From: Bacteroidales bacterium UBA6445
GTDB taxonomy: Bacteria > Bacteroidota > Bacteroidia > Bacteroidales > UBA932
NCBI GenBank assembly: GCA_002439585.1
Contig: DJOF01000021.1
Span: 62,001 to 126,000 of the forward strand
Direction: 5' to 3'
DNA: 64,000 nt
Positions within the stretch are counted from its first letter, which is position 1; each line of letters starts with the position of its first letter. Position numbers and translations under genes: made by a program. This document shows, in pieces, positions 26,708 through 35,642 of this stretch. A model generated the notes under the pieces. That model had not been told where the DNA came from and made no database searches. It was given only the letters and a program-made list of their open reading frames with translations.

Positions 26708-26805
26708 AAGCAGCCTAGCCAGATCGCTCCTTGCGATATGATCCTATTCCTTCTTGCCTCACAAAGTAGCAGGGAGTCGGACGTAAATAAGCCGGAAGAT
26801 TTTTG

Positions 26806-26813
26806 TATTTTTG
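26806..26813 (+). promoter_or_regulatory. Probable -7 element ahead of the DUF1573 gene
   Basis: TATTTTTG followed by C matches TAnnTTTG(C). It lies 138 bp before the start codon, implying a leader of about 130 nt. No -33 match. Confidence 0.35.
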
Positions 26814-26951
26814 CATGATTGACGCAATGTTGCATATTCTGCAGTTTAAGCGTGCAGGCTTGACAACCTGCACCAGGCTTTAGTCTTATGATGTGGGTTA
26901 AGATGGATATTGCAATGGTTTGTATTACAGTATTTTGATAGATAAATATCT

Positions 26952-28052
26952 ATGATGACAAGAAGAATATTTGCTCTATATACTTTGTTTTCTTTCTCCC
27001 TTGTGGCTTTCGGGCAGATAAAGACAGACGGAGTCGGAGCGGAAATAGACGGAAAAGTACGTCTTAGTGAGGTTGTGCATGATTTCGGAGACGTCGTTAC
27101 GAAGCAGGGTCCGCTTACTTGCACATTTACAGTAGAGAATATATCGTCTGCTCCTATTGCGATCTACAATGTTGCCTCGTCTTGCGGGTGCACGGACGTG
27201 ACCTGGACAAGAGAACCGATAAGACCGGGAGCAAAAGGCTTTGTAAAGGCGACTTATACCAATGATGAAGGCCCATATCCGTTCGACAAGACCCTTACGG
27301 CCTATATCTCAGGTCTCCGCAAGCCGGTGGTGCTTCGCCTCAGAGGCGTTGCTCATGACAAGAAGCTCAGCCTTAGAGAATTGTATCCGATAGATCTCGG
27401 TGGGCTGGGGTTTAGAAGTACGGATCTCAATGCCGGCAACTTGTCTCAAGGTGGGCAGCGAGGCGATGCGGTAAGGGTGGCCAATCTGACATCGGCCCCT
27501 GTGCGTGTGAGTTTCTACGATGTGACCTCAGGCCTATCTATGCATATAGAGCCCAATCCCGTACCTGCAGGTGGGGAATCACTCTTGTCTTATGTTGTTA
27601 CAGCAGATCGTGCAAGGTGGGGGGAGAATTTCTATACGGCTGTGCCAGTTGTAAACGGTAAACCCTGCGGCAGGTTGAAAGTGCGAGCCTTTACCAAAGA
27701 GGATTTCTCATCTCTGACACCGGCTCAGAAAGAAGCAGCTCCTTGTCCGGTATTTTCTTCGTCAGCCGTAGATATCGGTAATGTAAGACGTGGGACCATG
27801 GCTACCGCTACATTTGACTACAGGAATACCGGGGAAAGTGCTTTCCATATATATAAAGTAGATACGGACAGCAAAGCCGTGAGTCTGTCGGGACGTCTTG
27901 AGGATACTCCTTCTGGAGGAGAAGGCAGTCTGTCTTTTGGCATTGATACAGGAATGCTTCCTGAAGGCGATGCTGAGGTGGTTATCCTTCTTACGACTAA
28001 TTCGGCGATTAGGCCAGTTATAAGTCTGTATATTAACGGGAACGTAATATGA
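26952..28052 (+). CDS. Secreted DUF1573-domain protein
   Basis: A 366-residue exported protein with a signal peptide (LYTLFSFSLVAFGQ, cleavage near residue 22). Residues about 35-140 form a DUF1573 (ASPM/SPD-2/Hydin-like Ig) domain with the signatures HDFGDVVTKQGPLTCTF and ASSCGCTDVTWTREPIRPG; the SCGCT cysteines are a family hallmark. A second similar module lies at about 255-365 (SAVDIGNVRRGTMATATFDY), where the cysteines are absent. Function of the family is unknown; Bacteroidota encode many copies. Its stop overlaps the start of the next gene (ATGA), so it is coupled to the putative manganese transporter. Confidence 0.85.
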   Translation: MMTRRIFALYTLFSFSLVAFGQIKTDGVGAEIDGKVRLSEVVHDFGDVVTKQGPLTCTFTVENISSAPIAIYNVASSCGCTDVTWTREPIRPGAKGFVKATYTNDEGPYPFDKTLTAYISGLRKPVVLRLRGVAHDKKLSLRELYPIDLGGLGFRSTDLNAGNLSQGGQRGDAVRVANLTSAPVRVSFYDVTSGLSMHIEPNPVPAGGESLLSYVVTADRARWGENFYTAVPVVNGKPCGRLKVRAFTKEDFSSLTPAQKEAAPCPVFSSSAVDIGNVRRGTMATATFDYRNTGESAFHIYKVDTDSKAVSLSGRLEDTPSGGEGSLSFGIDTGMLPEGDAEVVILLTTNSAIRPVISLYINGNVI

Positions 28053-29005
28053 TACCTGTCTTGCATGTTGTTGGGGTCTCTGGCTCTGAAGGCGGTGTAC
28101 CTCACGCTATAGTAGCCGCATTGGAGGAGAGTTTTTATATCTGCTTACTGGCCATGACGATGATGGTTCTGATAGAGCTCTTCAACGTCACGACTAAGGG
28201 ACGGCTATTCCGCGACATAGGCCGCCATAGGTTTGGACAGATAGCCATCACTGCGGCTCTCGGACTGATACCGGGCTGCATTGGGGGGTTTGCCGGAGTG
28301 TCACTGTATTCGCATAGGATAGTGAGTTTTGGTGCACTTCTCGCTCTGCTTGTTACGACGACAGGCGATGAGGCCTTCTTGATGCTGGCTTCATTTCCCG
28401 GCACGGCTGTCGCTATGATTGCAGGCTTATATGTGTTGGGAGTGATTGCAGGATATGTGACAGACAGGATAATGAGTAGAAAGAAGCCTCTTCCTTTATC
28501 TGGAGATATGCATGTTGACGACAACTATGAGATCCACGCCTGTGACTGCGAATCGCTGGAGAGGGAGCACGAGCATTCCCACGGCCATGCCCATGGTAGA
28601 AACACGGGCAAAGTCAAGCATTTCCTCCGCGAACATGTATGGCATCATGTGATAAGACGTCATCTGCCCACAATATTTGCATGGTCATTTGGAGTACTTG
28701 CTATTTTTGGAGTCCTTGGGCAATATGTCGATATTGAAAGTTGGGTAAGAGGCAATTCCTCACTCATGATAATTCTCGCAGTGCTTATTGGTATGATCCC
28801 CGAGTCGGGTCCTCATATGGTTTTCGTCACAATGTTTGCCCATGGCCTCCTTCCTTTTCCTGTGCTGCTTGCAAGTTCAATCGCGCAGGACGGACATTCC
28901 TGCTTGCCTCTTATTGCCGAGAATAAGGAGAGTTTCTTCGTTGCCAAGGCTATCAAGGCAGTGCTTGCTCTTGCTGTAGGATTTACCGCCATGCTCTTCG
29001 TCTGA
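28049..29005 (+). CDS. Putative manganese transporter (ArsP_2-like, multi-TM) with His-rich loop
   Basis: A polytopic membrane protein with about eight to ten hydrophobic segments, GALLALLVTTTGDEAF near residue 95 and GMIPESGPHMVF near 250. These match the bacterial family annotated as putative manganese transporter. A cytoplasmic loop at about 165-210 is very rich in histidine (EREHEHSHGHAHG, then VWHHVIRRH), fitting divalent metal binding. The ion and direction of transport are inferred from family naming only. The ATG overlaps the DUF1573 stop by four bases. Confidence 0.8.
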   Translation: MIPVLHVVGVSGSEGGVPHAIVAALEESFYICLLAMTMMVLIELFNVTTKGRLFRDIGRHRFGQIAITAALGLIPGCIGGFAGVSLYSHRIVSFGALLALLVTTTGDEAFLMLASFPGTAVAMIAGLYVLGVIAGYVTDRIMSRKKPLPLSGDMHVDDNYEIHACDCESLEREHEHSHGHAHGRNTGKVKHFLREHVWHHVIRRHLPTIFAWSFGVLAIFGVLGQYVDIESWVRGNSSLMIILAVLIGMIPESGPHMVFVTMFAHGLLPFPVLLASSIAQDGHSCLPLIAENKESFFVAKAIKAVLALAVGFTAMLFV

Positions 29006-29288
29006 TATTAGTTGTCAATAAAAGTATGACTTCATATCGGCTGACGGTAAGACGGATTCGTCTGATATTCTAAATCTGTTGTGTTACTTACTTACGATAT
29101 TGTTACCTCTTATCGTCTGGCTATGGGAAATGAGACTGATGCTTGTAACCTTTGGAAAAAAGCCTTAACTTTAGAGATGAAACCGCAGGTGAAGGATGCG
29201 TATATCCCAGCAACTGTCCAGATTCGGTGATGACAGATAAATTCAGTGAGCCGTAAGTCGCCTTGATTCATAGATAAAAGATAACGAT

Positions 29289-29969
29289 ATGAAAAAAGCA
29301 TTTGCAATTGCAGCGGTCATAGGATCGTGCATTTCAGTTTTTGGTCTAAATGCTCAGAATGAGAAGACTTTCCTTGATGACTACGAGTCAGTCAATTTCT
29401 ATGGTGTGGATTTCTCATTGACCAAAGTAATAGGTGCGTCGGAATCTTCTTACGAGTTTCTTGCGGCATTCGAGAAGATTGACAGCCTCATAGTTACAGA
29501 ACCTGAAAAATATGTAGATGGCATAGCAAAACGTCTCAATAAGGATATTTCCTATGTCAATATCGCTCCTACTCTTGCCCACATAAAGGATATTGACCCT
29601 GATGAGTTGAAGGTGGAAGCAACTCCCGCTCCGCTTGACAATAAGGATATTGAGTTTGCACTTCTTGATCTTGACTATCCGAAGGCGACAGGGCTCGGCC
29701 TTGTTGTTTTTGCTGAATATCTTGACAAGACCCGCCCTGAGGGTAAGTTCAACTATGTATTCTTTGATCTTGAGACAAGGAAGATAGTGGCAGTCCTCTC
29801 ATACACGGCCAAGCCGATAGGATTAGGCTTGAGAAATTACTGGGCAGGGGCTTTCAGCCGTACATTCCCTCTTATCAACCCCTCGAAGTTCTATCTTTCG
29901 GGACAGAAGCTAAAAGAAGGCTTCAAAGAAGGGTTTGAAGCCGTCAGAGATGCTGTCAAAGGCAAATGA
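29289..29969 (+). CDS. Conserved secreted protein of unknown function
   Basis: A 226-residue protein with a signal peptide (MKKAFAIAAVIGSCISVFG, then LNAQ). The mature part is acidic early and basic at its amphipathic C-terminal helix (KLKEGFKEGFEAVRDAVKGK). The middle has NFYGVDFSLTKVIG and FNYVFFDLETRKIVAVLSYTAKPIG, which resemble a recurrent Bacteroidota secreted family, but I cannot name it. The 283 bp before it hold no clear promoter or RNA. recF starts 3 bp after the stop, so it may lead the recF-DUF721 transcript, perhaps only by read-through. Confidence 0.75.
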   Translation: MKKAFAIAAVIGSCISVFGLNAQNEKTFLDDYESVNFYGVDFSLTKVIGASESSYEFLAAFEKIDSLIVTEPEKYVDGIAKRLNKDISYVNIAPTLAHIKDIDPDELKVEATPAPLDNKDIEFALLDLDYPKATGLGLVVFAEYLDKTRPEGKFNYVFFDLETRKIVAVLSYTAKPIGLGLRNYWAGAFSRTFPLINPSKFYLSGQKLKEGFKEGFEAVRDAVKGK

Positions 29970-29972
29970 CGG

Positions 29973-31073
29973 ATGGCTGTCCTCAAGAAAATAACTGTCT
30001 GCAACTATCGCAACATAGAGATGGCGGAGCTAGCATTTGCCCGTAATGTCAACTGCATTTGCGGTGGTAACGGGGAAGGCAAGACCAATCTTGTAGACTC
30101 AATCTTCTATCTGTCCATGACAAAAAGCGCGTTCCGTTTCTCAGACAAAGACAGTATAAGACACGGAGCGACTGCTTTCTCCATAACTGGGGACTATGCC
30201 ATGGACGGGTTGCCCGAGTCTCGTTTCTCTATATCGGTAACGGCAGATGGGGAGAAGAAACTAAAGAAAGGCGCGAAAGCCTATACCCGTATTTCAGACC
30301 ATATTGGAGAGCTTCCTGTTGTCATGGTCTCACCGTATGACATATCTTTGGTGAGCGACTCGGGAGAAGAAAGACGCCGTTTCATGAATATGGTCATATC
30401 TCAGGTAGACAAGGAATACATGTCTTCCATGGTGGCCTACAACCGTCTTCTCGCGCAGCGCAACCAGATGCTCAAGGCTGACTTCTTTGATTCGTCGCTT
30501 CTTGAAGTCGTGGATATGAAGATGGATTCCCTCGGGGCATCGATCTATGAGAAACGCAGGAATTTCGTCTCGGGAATAGCCCCACTCATATCCAAGTATT
30601 ATTCTTTGTTGTCAGGAGGTAAGGAAAATGTCAGTATGGAGTACCGATCAGACCTTGACAAGGCTTCCCTTCAAGATCTTCTTCAGCAATCGCGCTCAAG
30701 AGACCGCCGTCTCGGCTATACCTCTGTCGGCATACAGCGCGATGATCTGCTTCTTGTTATGGACGGCTATCCTGTAAGGCAATGTGGCTCGCAGGGACAG
30801 CAGAAGTCGTATCTTGTATCCCTCAAGTTTGCCCAGTGCGAAATGATGCGCTACAGAAGCGGTATATCGCCGATTCTCCTACTCGATGATGTGTTTGACA
30901 AGCTTGATATGGCAAGGACATCCAATCTGCTCTCTATGGTTGCAGGAAATGAGTTCGGTCAGATATTCATAACAGACAGTAACAAGGTACGTTTGTCTGC
31001 CATAGTTGACGGGATAACTACTGACCGGGCCTATTTCGAGGCTGTCTCAGGAACATTCAAGGAATTGGAATGA
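29973..31073 (+). CDS. recF: DNA replication and repair protein RecF
   Basis: An SMC-like ABC ATPase that loads RecA at gapped DNA with RecO and RecR. Visible: ITVCNYRNIEMAELAF at the N-terminus, Walker A GGNGEGKTN (near residue 31), the RecF block VVMVSPYDISLVSDSGEERR, QQKSYLVSLKFAQCE signature region near 270, Walker B PILLLDDVFDKLD near 305 and the H-loop-like QIFITDSN. At 366 residues it is of family length. It overlaps the downstream DUF721 gene by four bases; recF next to a DciA-like gene is a common arrangement. Confidence 0.95.
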   Translation: MAVLKKITVCNYRNIEMAELAFARNVNCICGGNGEGKTNLVDSIFYLSMTKSAFRFSDKDSIRHGATAFSITGDYAMDGLPESRFSISVTADGEKKLKKGAKAYTRISDHIGELPVVMVSPYDISLVSDSGEERRRFMNMVISQVDKEYMSSMVAYNRLLAQRNQMLKADFFDSSLLEVVDMKMDSLGASIYEKRRNFVSGIAPLISKYYSLLSGGKENVSMEYRSDLDKASLQDLLQQSRSRDRRLGYTSVGIQRDDLLLVMDGYPVRQCGSQGQQKSYLVSLKFAQCEMMRYRSGISPILLLDDVFDKLDMARTSNLLSMVAGNEFGQIFITDSNKVRLSAIVDGITTDRAYFEAVSGTFKELE

Positions 31074-31408
31074 AGAAGGAAAGGGTATCTCTAGAGAGGA
31101 CAGATCCGGCTCCTCTTGCGGACATCGTCCCGCTTATGATAAAGTATTTTGGCCTTTCTGCAGGATTGGCATCACAATCAGTGCTTGACCTTTGGGACAA
31201 AGTGTCGGGTGCAGGGGCATACACTCTCTCGAAATACGTCAGGGGAGGGGTTCTATATTGTAACATTTCTTCTTCCATAGTACGTAACAGACTCTATTTC
31301 AGGCGTGCCGAGATGCTTGAGGCGATCAACAAGAGTATGCAGGACGATCCGGTCCTACCAAAGGAAGTCAAAGAAAAGTATAAACTTAAATCAATAGTAT
31401 TGAGATAG
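31070..31408 (+). CDS. DUF721 / DciA-like protein
   Basis: A 112-residue DUF721 protein. The conserved stretch VLDLWDKVSGAGAYTLSKYVRGGVL... and SIVRNRLYFRRAEMLEAIN is the KH-like DciA core, found in the loader of the replicative helicase DnaB in many bacteria without DnaC. Translation is coupled to recF (ATGA), and the next gene, pdxB, starts 3 bp later. The helicase-loader role is inferred from family and neighbourhood. Confidence 0.85.
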   Translation: MKKERVSLERTDPAPLADIVPLMIKYFGLSAGLASQSVLDLWDKVSGAGAYTLSKYVRGGVLYCNISSSIVRNRLYFRRAEMLEAINKSMQDDPVLPKEVKEKYKLKSIVLR

Positions 31409-31411
31409 GAA

Positions 31412-32458
31412 ATGCAGGATAGGATAAAGATTGTGGCTGACGATGCCGTACCGTTTCTCAAAGGTGTACTTGAGCCTTATGCAGATGTGACGTATATCAA
31501 CGGTAGCAAGATTACCAAAGAAGATCTTGCCGGAGTATCGGCTTTGGTGATAAGGACGAGGACAAAATGCAATGCGTCTTTGCTTGAAGGCACTCCGGTT
31601 AAATTTATTGCGACAGCGACTATTGGTACGGACCATATTGATTTTGACTATTGCAACACTCATCATATAATTGTGCGGAATGCGCCTGGCTGTAATGCCG
31701 GTGGGGTCGCTGAATATGTATTCTCGGCACTTTACGGATTGGCATCCCGAAGGGCAATCAACCTTACCGGTGACACTATAGGTATAATCGGGGTTGGCCA
31801 TGTGGGAAGCATGGTGGAGCGGATGGGACGTGCTCTCGGCTTCAAGATCCTTAGATGTGATCCTCCAAGGGAGGCAGTTGAAGGAAAATTCGGCTTCTGT
31901 GACCTTGACTATCTGCTTGCCAATTCCCAGATAGTGACTATACATACTCCTCTAGACGAGAGTACAAGGGGCATGGCAGGCAGTCGTTTCTTCTCCAAGA
32001 TGCAGGATGGTGCTTTCTTTATCAATACTTCAAGGGGAGAGGTGATGGATGATGCCGCTCTGAAAGAGGCCATACCTCGTCTCGGTCCTGTGATCATTGA
32101 TACGTGGAACAACGAGCCTAAGATTGACAGGGAGCTGCTTGATATGGTTGCCATTGCAACCCCACATATAGCAGGATACTCATACCAGGGCAAGCAGAAC
32201 GGTACGGCATTGGCTGTGAGAGCATTGGCCCACTATTTCGGCTTTACCGGCCTGTACGAGTTCTTCCCGAAGACGGATCTTCAAGAAAATGAGGCTGTGA
32301 AGTTAGACCTCAGAGGAATGAATCAAGGAGAGATTGCCGCTGTATTCCAGTACAATTATCCTATATTTACAGATGATTTCATGTTAAGGGTTAACCCAGA
32401 TAACTTCGATACATTAAGGGCAGAATACAAGTACAGACGAGAAATTTACATAGAATAA
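31412..32458 (+). CDS. pdxB: 4-phosphoerythronate dehydrogenase
   Basis: A D-2-hydroxyacid dehydrogenase oxidising 4-phospho-D-erythronate in the DXP-dependent pyridoxal-phosphate pathway. Visible: KIVADDAVPFLKGVLEPY at the N-terminus, the PdxB block FIATATIGTDHIDFDYC and RNAPGCNAGGVAEYVFSAL, the Rossmann GIIGVGHVGSMVE (near residue 125), catalytic region NTSRGEVMDDAAL and HIAGYSYQGKQNGT, and a C-terminal PdxB dimerisation region (about 285-345). Length (348) is close to the usual 350-380. Starts 3 bp after the DUF721 gene. Confidence 0.9.
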   Translation: MQDRIKIVADDAVPFLKGVLEPYADVTYINGSKITKEDLAGVSALVIRTRTKCNASLLEGTPVKFIATATIGTDHIDFDYCNTHHIIVRNAPGCNAGGVAEYVFSALYGLASRRAINLTGDTIGIIGVGHVGSMVERMGRALGFKILRCDPPREAVEGKFGFCDLDYLLANSQIVTIHTPLDESTRGMAGSRFFSKMQDGAFFINTSRGEVMDDAALKEAIPRLGPVIIDTWNNEPKIDRELLDMVAIATPHIAGYSYQGKQNGTALAVRALAHYFGFTGLYEFFPKTDLQENEAVKLDLRGMNQGEIAAVFQYNYPIFTDDFMLRVNPDNFDTLRAEYKYRREIYIE

Positions 32459-32469
32459 GACGAAATACC

Positions 32470-33978
32470 ATGTTTGACAAGAATGACAGAGAGCAGATCA
32501 GTGCACACGGAATAGCGGAAAGTACAGTCGAGGGGCAGATCGAGCGTTTCAAGAAAGGATTTCCCTGGCTTAATATTGTGGCTCCAGCTACACCGCACAG
32601 AGGAATCGAAGTGTTGGATGATGATGCAGTAAAAGAAGCAGCCGAATATTATAAGAACGCTGAGATCGCAGGCAAATGCAAGTTTGTCCCTGCTTCAGGT
32701 GCCGCGTCAAGAATGTTCAAGGACATATTTGCAGGATTAAGCCAACTTGATGAAGGACATGATCCCGGCAAGGAGTCTCCTGTAGGAAAGCTTGCAGCCG
32801 AGATTGAAAAGTTCGCTTTCTATGATGAGGGGCTTTTCGGCAAGCCCGTGGATACGTCTGACTACAGGGCGAAAGTGGCGAGAGAAGTGCTGTCTGGCCC
32901 AGTTCTCGGTTACGGAGCCAAGCCAAAGGGAGTGATCAGATTCCACCGTTATCCCTCTGGCGAGAAAAGGACTGCATTTGCAGAGCATCTGGTCGAAGCT
33001 CAGGACTATATGAGAGACAAAAACGGCAGGGCAAGCATAGTATTCACAATATCACCCGAGTACAGGGATCTGTTCGATAAAGCCAAAGATGAGGTCTTAG
33101 CTGTTTTCGAATCCCGTTACGGAGTGCATTACAATATTGAATTCGTATATCAGGATCCTTCTACGGATACGATTGCAGTGACTCCCGACAATAAGCCTTT
33201 TAGGACTGATGACGGTGCTCTTCTATTCCGCCCTGCCGGTCACGGCTCTCTGATATACAATCTTAACGCTCTAAGTGAAGAACTTATTTCCATCAAGAAT
33301 ATAGATAATGTTGCCAATGAACGTCTTCTTCCGCTGACCTCAGCCTCAAAGAAGGCTCTTATGGGCAAATGTCTCCAGCTTCGTGATCAGATCTTCGACT
33401 ATATAAGGCTTCTTGATATGACAGACAGCACTTCTGAAGAGGCTGTAAGGCTGTGTGACATGATCGAGTCATTCCTTGACGGGCGTCTATGTGTCCGTCT
33501 GCCGCTTGTCGAGAGCACGCATGAGAGGATGGCGATGCTTCGAGCGAAACTTGACAGGCCGATTAGGGTATGCGGTATGGTTCGCAATAGCGGAGAGCCT
33601 GGGGGAGGTCCTTTTATCGTCCAAGGAAGAGATGGCTCTACCAATCTTCAGATTCTGGAGAGTGTGCAACTCGATAAGTCAGATCCTGCAACTGCCGGCC
33701 TTCTCGCAGAATCTACTCATTTCAACCCGGTTGACATCGTATGCTGTATTCATGATTACAACGGTCGGAAGTTCGATCTTCTTGAGTATGTGGATCACAA
33801 TGCAGGATTCATCAGCAGCAAGAGCTATCATGGGAGAGAACTCAAGGCTCTTGAACTTCCAGGCCTGTGGAACGGGGCTATGAGTGACTGGAATACGCTT
33901 TTTGTGGAAGTTCCTTCAGAGACATTCAACCCGGTCAAGGTCGTGCTGGATCTGTTGCGTCCGGCGCATCAGTCATAG
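32470..33978 (+). CDS. DUF4301 family protein
   Basis: A 502-residue cytoplasmic protein of the Bacteroidota family DUF4301. It has FVPASGAASRMFKD near residue 77, which resembles the loop of nucleotide-sugar transferases, plus KPKGVIRFHRYPSG, FRPAGHGSLIYNLN and RVCGMVRNSGEPGGGPF. The C-terminal half with THFNPVDIVCCIHDYNG and KSYHGRELKALELPGLWNGAM is highly conserved in style. A nucleotidyltransferase-like fold is possible but the function is not known. It lies 11 bp after pdxB, so it probably shares that transcript. It converges on the AraC-type gene with 6 bp between stops. Confidence 0.82.
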   Translation: MFDKNDREQISAHGIAESTVEGQIERFKKGFPWLNIVAPATPHRGIEVLDDDAVKEAAEYYKNAEIAGKCKFVPASGAASRMFKDIFAGLSQLDEGHDPGKESPVGKLAAEIEKFAFYDEGLFGKPVDTSDYRAKVAREVLSGPVLGYGAKPKGVIRFHRYPSGEKRTAFAEHLVEAQDYMRDKNGRASIVFTISPEYRDLFDKAKDEVLAVFESRYGVHYNIEFVYQDPSTDTIAVTPDNKPFRTDDGALLFRPAGHGSLIYNLNALSEELISIKNIDNVANERLLPLTSASKKALMGKCLQLRDQIFDYIRLLDMTDSTSEEAVRLCDMIESFLDGRLCVRLPLVESTHERMAMLRAKLDRPIRVCGMVRNSGEPGGGPFIVQGRDGSTNLQILESVQLDKSDPATAGLLAESTHFNPVDIVCCIHDYNGRKFDLLEYVDHNAGFISSKSYHGRELKALELPGLWNGAMSDWNTLFVEVPSETFNPVKVVLDLLRPAHQS

Positions 33979-33984
33979 GTGGTA

Positions 33985-34482
33985 TTATCTGTCTCTCCAT
34001 TTTGAAGGAGTCATGCCGGTATAGGCCTTGAACAGCCTGTGAAAGCTCGATGTGTGCTTGAAGCCGGTGGCAGCTGCTATCTCATCGAGATTGAGCATAT
34101 CATCGTTTTTCATAAGTTCTTTGGCTTTCTCAAGTCTGGTATGGCTTCTCCACTTCCTGAAATCCTGACGTAGGTATGAGTTGAAATATCGGAAGATATC
34201 CTCTGGCTTGTTCCCAGTCTCGGTCGCGATTGTTTCAAGGCTGAAGTTCTCCCCGAGATCGCTACATGAGCAGACCCACTTGTCAATCATAGCACCGAGA
34301 GTGCGGTAGTCTGTCTTGTCCTCATTGTATAAGTCATATAGCATCGGTACAAGTCCTATCCTCCTCATATTGCCCGAGGTCCTTCTATCTATGATAGATT
34401 TGTCTGTAATGGAGAGGAAGAAAAGCTTTAAGTTGCAGTGAATCCGTCCGTCCCGTGCGGTGCGCCTGAATATGTAAGTCAT
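33985..34482 (-). CDS. Small AraC-family transcriptional regulator
   Basis: A 165-residue protein whose last 100 residues are an AraC/XylS double helix-turn-helix: SLETIATETGNKPEDIFRYF, FRKWRSHTRLEKAKELM, LDEIAAATGFKHTSSFHRLF and the closing KAYTGMTPSKWR. The N-terminal 60 residues are too short for a usual ligand-binding domain, so it may be a stand-alone DNA-binding regulator or respond through a partner. The ATG at 34482 is the first available; later Met residues would still leave the DNA-binding part intact. Target genes unknown; the neighbouring deoxyhypusine-synthase-like gene ends with its own terminator between them. Confidence 0.8.
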   Translation of the reverse strand: MTYIFRRTARDGRIHCNLKLFFLSITDKSIIDRRTSGNMRRIGLVPMLYDLYNEDKTDYRTLGAMIDKWVCSCSDLGENFSLETIATETGNKPEDIFRYFNSYLRQDFRKWRSHTRLEKAKELMKNDDMLNLDEIAAATGFKHTSSFHRLFKAYTGMTPSKWRDR

Positions 34483-34511
34483 AGGGTGTTGGTTATATGT
34501 GGTTAAAAATG

Positions 34512-34544
34512 AAAAAAGGGAGGGGCTTTCGTTGTCCCTCCCTT
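34512..34544 (-). terminator. Rho-independent terminator of the DHS-like gene
   Basis: Read on the minus strand, AAGGGAGGG (34544-34536) pairs perfectly with CCCTCCCTT (34524-34516) around an 11-nt loop, followed by a T-run (complement of the A-run at 34512-34517). It lies 25 bp after the stop codon. Confidence 0.88.
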
Positions 34545-34568
34545 CATTTATGTCGCTTTCCGATTGGC

Positions 34569-35549
34569 TTACCAGCCAAGAACATACGCGAAGATCAAGG
34601 GAGCTACGATGGTGGCATCAGACTCGACAATAAATTTCGGAGTCTCGGGTGCCAACTTGCCCCAAGTAATCTTCTCGTTAGGAACGGCACCTGAATAAGA
34701 GCCGTAAGAAGTCGTGCTGTCAGAGATCTGGCAGAAATATGACCATAGCGGAGTGCCTTTCCACTCAAGGTCCTGCTCCATCATAGGTACGACGCAGATA
34801 GGGAAGTCTCCTGCTGTACCGCCACCGATCTGGAAAAATCCGACACCTGCTCCTGTAGCGTTCTTCTTGTACCAGTCAACGAGGAAGAGCATGGTCTCTA
34901 TGCCGTTCTTTACAAGGTCAGGAGTAAATTCACCTTTGATGCAGTGAGCAGCGAAGATATTGCCTGTAGTGCAGTCTTCCCAAGCAGGTACTATGATAGG
35001 GATATTTTTCTCGCAGGCTGCCAGAACCCAACTGTCCTTGGGGTCGATCTCGTAGTATTTCTCCAATACTCCGCTTCTGAGTATCTGGTAGATATACTCA
35101 TAAGGCAGATACCTCTCGCCCTTTGCCTTGGCCTGGTTCCATACATCGACCAAAGCACCTTCAAGACGCCTGAATGCCTCTTCTTCGGGGATGCAGGTAT
35201 CTGTGACACGGTTGTAGTGGTTGTTGAGAAGCTCCTGCTCCTGCTCTGCCGTAAGGTTGCGGTATCCCGGTACCCTGTAGTAGTGTGAATGAGCTACAAG
35301 GTTCATGATGTCCTCCTCAAGGTTGTTGGCTGAGCAGCAAACTATCGAGAATTTGTCCTTTCGGATCATCTCGGCAAGAGAAATGCCGAGTTCGGCGGTA
35401 CTCATGGCTCCAGCCATTGCCAGCATCATCTTTCCGCCTTTGTCAAGAAGCTCTTCGTAAGCTTTTGCCGCATCGACAAGACTTGCCGAATTGAAGTGGC
35501 GGTAGTTGTGCGTGATGAATTGTGAAATAGGTCCTTTTTCCATTTCCAA
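34569..35549 (-). CDS. Deoxyhypusine-synthase-like enzyme
   Basis: A 326-residue DHS-family protein. Family features include GKMMLAMAGAMSTAELG near residue 38, SIVCCSANNLEEDIMNLVAHSHYY, PIIVPAWEDCTTGN, FQIGGGTAGDFPI (NAD-binding region) and, near the C-terminus, EKITWGKLAP with the Lys (K298) that carries the aminobutyl intermediate in eukaryotic DHS. Bacteria have no eIF5A to modify, so this is likely a polyamine enzyme (spermidine- or homospermidine-type chemistry with NAD) or another aminobutyl transfer; that is inference. Single gene, divergent from ffh with overlapping promoters, ended by a strong terminator. Confidence 0.85.
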   Translation of the reverse strand: MEMEKGPISQFITHNYRHFNSASLVDAAKAYEELLDKGGKMMLAMAGAMSTAELGISLAEMIRKDKFSIVCCSANNLEEDIMNLVAHSHYYRVPGYRNLTAEQEQELLNNHYNRVTDTCIPEEEAFRRLEGALVDVWNQAKAKGERYLPYEYIYQILRSGVLEKYYEIDPKDSWVLAACEKNIPIIVPAWEDCTTGNIFAAHCIKGEFTPDLVKNGIETMLFLVDWYKKNATGAGVGFFQIGGGTAGDFPICVVPMMEQDLEWKGTPLWSYFCQISDSTTSYGSYSGAVPNEKITWGKLAPETPKFIVESDATIVAPLIFAYVLGW

Positions 35550-35591
35550 CTATGTTAACACTTGTTTGTTTGGTTCCAAACGGAATGAGTG

Positions 35592-35622
35592 CAAATTTAT
35601 GATTTTTTGAGTACTTTTGCAA
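35592..35622 (-). promoter_or_regulatory. Probable promoter of the DHS-like gene (TTG-N20-TAAATTTG)
   Basis: Minus-strand TTG (35622-35620) and TAAATTTG (35599-35592) are 20 bp apart, matching the Bacteroidota consensus. The predicted start lies about 35 bp before the coding region. Overlaps the ffh -7 element. Confidence 0.5.
35612..35619 (+). promoter_or_regulatory. Probable ffh -7 element TACTTTTG
   Basis: TACTTTTG followed by C fits TAnnTTTG(C), 23 bp before the ffh ATG. No -33 match. It overlaps the minus-strand promoter. Confidence 0.45.
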
Positions 35623-35642
35623 TTCTAAATGCTCCACTCAAT

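Noticed and set aside
29006..29288. 283-bp gap before the conserved secreted protein examined for RNA genes
   Set aside because: No tRNA-like arms, terminator or consensus promoter found; the short repeated TTCGTCTGATATT is probably chance.
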